This document shows, piece by piece, positions 7,002 through 8,012 of a DNA stretch of 8,012 nucleotides. The number at the start of each line of letters is the position of its first letter. Position 1 is the first letter of the stretch. The notes under the pieces were generated by a model. The model was not told where the DNA came from, searched no databases, and saw only the letters and a list, made by a program, of their open reading frames with translations. Source of the stretch: Lachnospiraceae bacterium (GTDB lineage: Bacteria > Bacillota > Clostridia > Lachnospirales > Lachnospiraceae); contig SVEW01000106.1 of assembly GCA_015057205.1 (NCBI GenBank), forward strand, positions 1 to 8,012, read 5' to 3'. The translations under genes were made by a program, and so were the position numbers.

Positions 7002-7629
7002 ATTCTATCTTTTTCCATCGTTCTGCAAATTCCTTTGTGATTATTCGCAGATTGTCACCTATTTCTTCCTTATTCCCTTTTGCATCAAACAACTGAATGG
7101 CCAGTTGCAACGGTGCGTAAAGCTGTATTGCAAGATTTCTTGCCCCAAATTTCTCTGCTTCCCGGTTAAGCTGTCCATTCTTCAACATCTCACGAAAAAG
7201 ATTCTCCGAATACTTTACCGGACCGAAAGCCAGCACATCCTGATAAAGCTTATTCATTTCCTCGCTTCGAAACTGTTCCAATGTGATCATCCTTCGAAAC
7301 AGCAACGCAAACTCATCCTCCGTCCAGTAACGATATTGGCTATTCACAAACTCACAAAAGTCCTCCAGTGAGGTCTGCGCATAACTGTTCATTTCCTCTT
7401 CATATTCTTTTTCCGGCACATGGTTATCTGCAGCCTGCTTTCCATCCTTTTCAAACATTTTTTGAATAATACTATCAAAAATTTCCTGTTTACTTTGATA
7501 GTGGCGATACAGCGCGCCTTTTGTGATACCAAGCTCATTTGCAATCATGCTGGTAGACACCGCTTCAAACCCACGCTCCGCAAATAGTTTTAATGCGGTT
7601 AGCATGATTTCTTCCTTATTTGTTTTCAT
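7000..7629 (-). CDS. TetR/AcrR-family transcriptional regulator
   Basis: 209 aa, typical for the family. The N-terminal DNA-binding domain is clear: helix 1 (5-20, IMLTALKLFAERGFE), then the helix-turn-helix at about 24-45 (STSMIANELGITKGALYRHY) and the usual KQEIFDSII (47-55) that begins helix 4. Residues about 56-209 form an all-helical ligand-binding and dimerisation domain; its ligand cannot be read from the sequence. The family generally represses its own and neighbouring genes until a small molecule binds. Two palindrome-like sites in its promoter (7666-7679 and 7689-7702) support autorepression. It heads a unit with the acetyltransferase and probably the secreted Big2 protein. The start has an AAGGAAGGGG purine stretch just upstream of the ATG at 7629. 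Confidence 0.93.
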   Translation of the reverse strand: MKTNKEEIMLTALKLFAERGFEAVSTSMIANELGITKGALYRHYQSKQEIFDSIIQKMFEKDGKQAADNHVPEKEYEEEMNSYAQTSLEDFCEFVNSQYRYWTEDEFALLFRRMITLEQFRSEEMNKLYQDVLAFGPVKYSENLFREMLKNGQLNREAEKFGARNLAIQLYAPLQLAIQLFDAKGNKEEIGDNLRIITKEFAERWKKIE

Positions 7630-7665
7630 TTACCCCTTCCTTTCTTCTGCATTTATTCGTATAAA

Positions 7666-7702
7666 TAAACGACCGTTCACTTTAATTGTAAACAGTCATT
7701 TA
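7666..7702. promoter_or_regulatory. Two related operator-like palindromes, probable TetR-family binding sites
   Basis: Site 1 (7689-7702, minus strand TAAATGACTGTTTA) lies in the promoter spacer and overlaps the edge of the -10. Site 2 (7666-7679, TGAACGGTCGTTTA) covers the predicted transcription start. They agree at 9 of 14 positions (T.AA.G...GTTTA), and all five differences are transitions. Their centres are 23 bp apart. Site 2 is the better palindrome: its half-sites TGAACG and TAAACG match at 5 of 6 positions. The position suits occlusion of RNA polymerase by the regulator encoded directly downstream. The assignment to this regulator is inference. Confidence 0.55.
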
Positions 7703-7713
7703 CTTTTTGTCAA
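7685..7713 (-). promoter_or_regulatory. Promoter of the tetR-acetyltransferase unit
   Basis: On the minus strand a perfect TTGACA (-35) lies at 7708-7713, a 17-bp spacer at 7691-7707, and TACAAT (-10) at 7685-7690. The predicted transcription start is near 7678, giving a leader of about 50 nt. This is the strongest promoter-like sequence in the window. Confidence 0.8.
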
Positions 7714-7746
7714 GTTCTTTTACCCAACTTCTAAAAACATCTTAGT

Positions 7747-7783
7747 AAGCCTACCGCCGCCCTACTTTTAACGATAGTTTTTT
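7747..7783. repeat. Degenerate terminal copy at the edge of the 63-bp repeat array
   Basis: AAGCCTACCGC at 7747-7757 is the exact reverse complement of GCGGTAGGCTT at 7816-7826 and again at 7878-7888 in the regular units. It is followed by AACGATAG then six Ts (7770-7783), a decayed form of the AGCGGTAGGCTTTTT end of units 1 and 2. The distance from this arm to the next one is 45 bp instead of about 63, so the copy looks shortened and mutated, as expected at the boundary of a tandem array. Confidence 0.55.
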
Positions 7784-8012
7784 CTACCACTAGTTTCATG
7801 ATTTTCACATTTTTAGCGGTAGGCTTTTTAATGCCCCCTTCTTTTCCTACCTCTGGTGTAAGGATTTCCTCATTTTAGCGGTAGGCTTTTTCTATACCCC
7901 CTTCTTCTCCTACCTCTGCTTTGACAACTTTCATATTCCAGCGGTAGGGATTTTCCTATTTCACATCTGTACTCTACCTCTACTTTAGTATCTTCCCTTT
8001 TCCAGCGGTAGG
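7784..8012. repeat. Tandem array of about 63-bp units with paired inverted arms; continues past the window
   Basis: Four units begin with CTACC at 7784, 7847, 7910 and 7974. Each carries AGCGGTAGG, at 7815, 7877, 7940 and 8004. The period is 62-64 bp. Within each unit CTACC(T/A)CT and AGCGGTAG form imperfect 8-bp inverted arms around a T-rich interior of 22-23 nt that differs between units. Linkers after units 1 and 2 share a CTTTTT, then CCCCCTTCTT pattern; the third linker has diverged. No gene is apparent from 7630 to 8012; apart from the promoter and operator sites near 7666-7713, this array is the only structure I see there. The last copy touches the window end, so the copy number is unknown. 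I cannot name the repeat family. Confidence 0.8.

Noticed and set aside
6989..7018. Longer acetyltransferase start at 7018
   Set aside because: No ribosome binding site before it and a 19-bp overlap with the TetR gene; the ATG at 6988 has a strong site at the right distance.
7784..7890. Plus-strand intrinsic terminators (arms followed by CTTTTT)
   Set aside because: No plus-strand gene lies to the left to be terminated, loops are long at 22-23 nt, and units 3 and 4 do not show the CTTTTT tract.
7870..8010. Minus-strand open frame entering from the right edge, with a repeated SLPL-type peptide
   Set aside because: The peptide repetition follows from the 63-bp DNA period. The frame breaks with the 64-bp step, composition is Arg-rich and low complexity, and no gene-like features accompany the stop at 7870.
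7784..8012. CRISPR array
   Set aside because: Only 8-9 bp arms are conserved, in two short blocks per unit. There is no 23-40 bp identical repeat alternating with unique spacers, and no cas gene is seen.

Overview
The window looks like chromosomal DNA of a low-to-moderate GC, anaerobic Clostridia-type Firmicute, most likely a Lachnospiraceae gut bacterium. The grounds are strong GGAGG-type ribosome binding sites, vegetative TTGACA/TATAAT-like promoters, a secreted Big2-domain protein, and a degenerate ATPase-like regulator next to Cache-type membrane sensors. The family assignment is an inference. All seven supported genes lie on the minus strand, so transcription runs from the right end of the window to the left.

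Right edge (7747-8012): no gene. This stretch holds an array of about 63-bp tandem units. Each unit carries a CTACC-type arm and a GGTAG-type arm in opposite orientation around a variable 22-23 nt interior. The array continues past the window and decays towards its left end.

First transcription unit (7713 down to 4757): a well-formed promoter carrying two operator-like palindromes drives a TetR-family regulator. A GNAT acetyltransferase follows, translationally coupled to it. After a 54-bp gap comes a secreted protein with C-terminal Big2 (Ig-like) domains. A 10-bp perfect hairpin at 4757-4788 probably ends the unit.

Second transcription unit (4673 down past position 1): an extended -10 promoter precedes four tightly packed genes. 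They are (1) a 210-aa cytoplasmic protein that looks like a degenerate GHKL-ATPase/anti-sigma-type regulator; (2) a 646-aa membrane protein joining an N-terminal extracytoplasmic sensor-like module to a 12-helix MFS domain; (3) a 304-aa D-Ala-D-Ala-ligase-like ATP-grasp enzyme with altered substrate-side residues; and (4) the N-terminal 336 residues of a dCache membrane sensor whose output domain lies beyond the left edge. The dCache domain carries the Y-R-W-Y-Y-D-D pattern associated with amino-acid-sensing dCache domains.

The second unit is the most interesting part. It combines an amino-acid-type extracellular sensor, a possible anti-sigma-like partner, a sensor/MFS fusion and a divergent dipeptide ligase. 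One reading is a signalling cassette linking extracellular amino acids or cell-wall fragments to a partner-switching output and to D-amino-acid metabolism. That function is a hypothesis; the gene order, spacing and domain content are read directly from the sequence.
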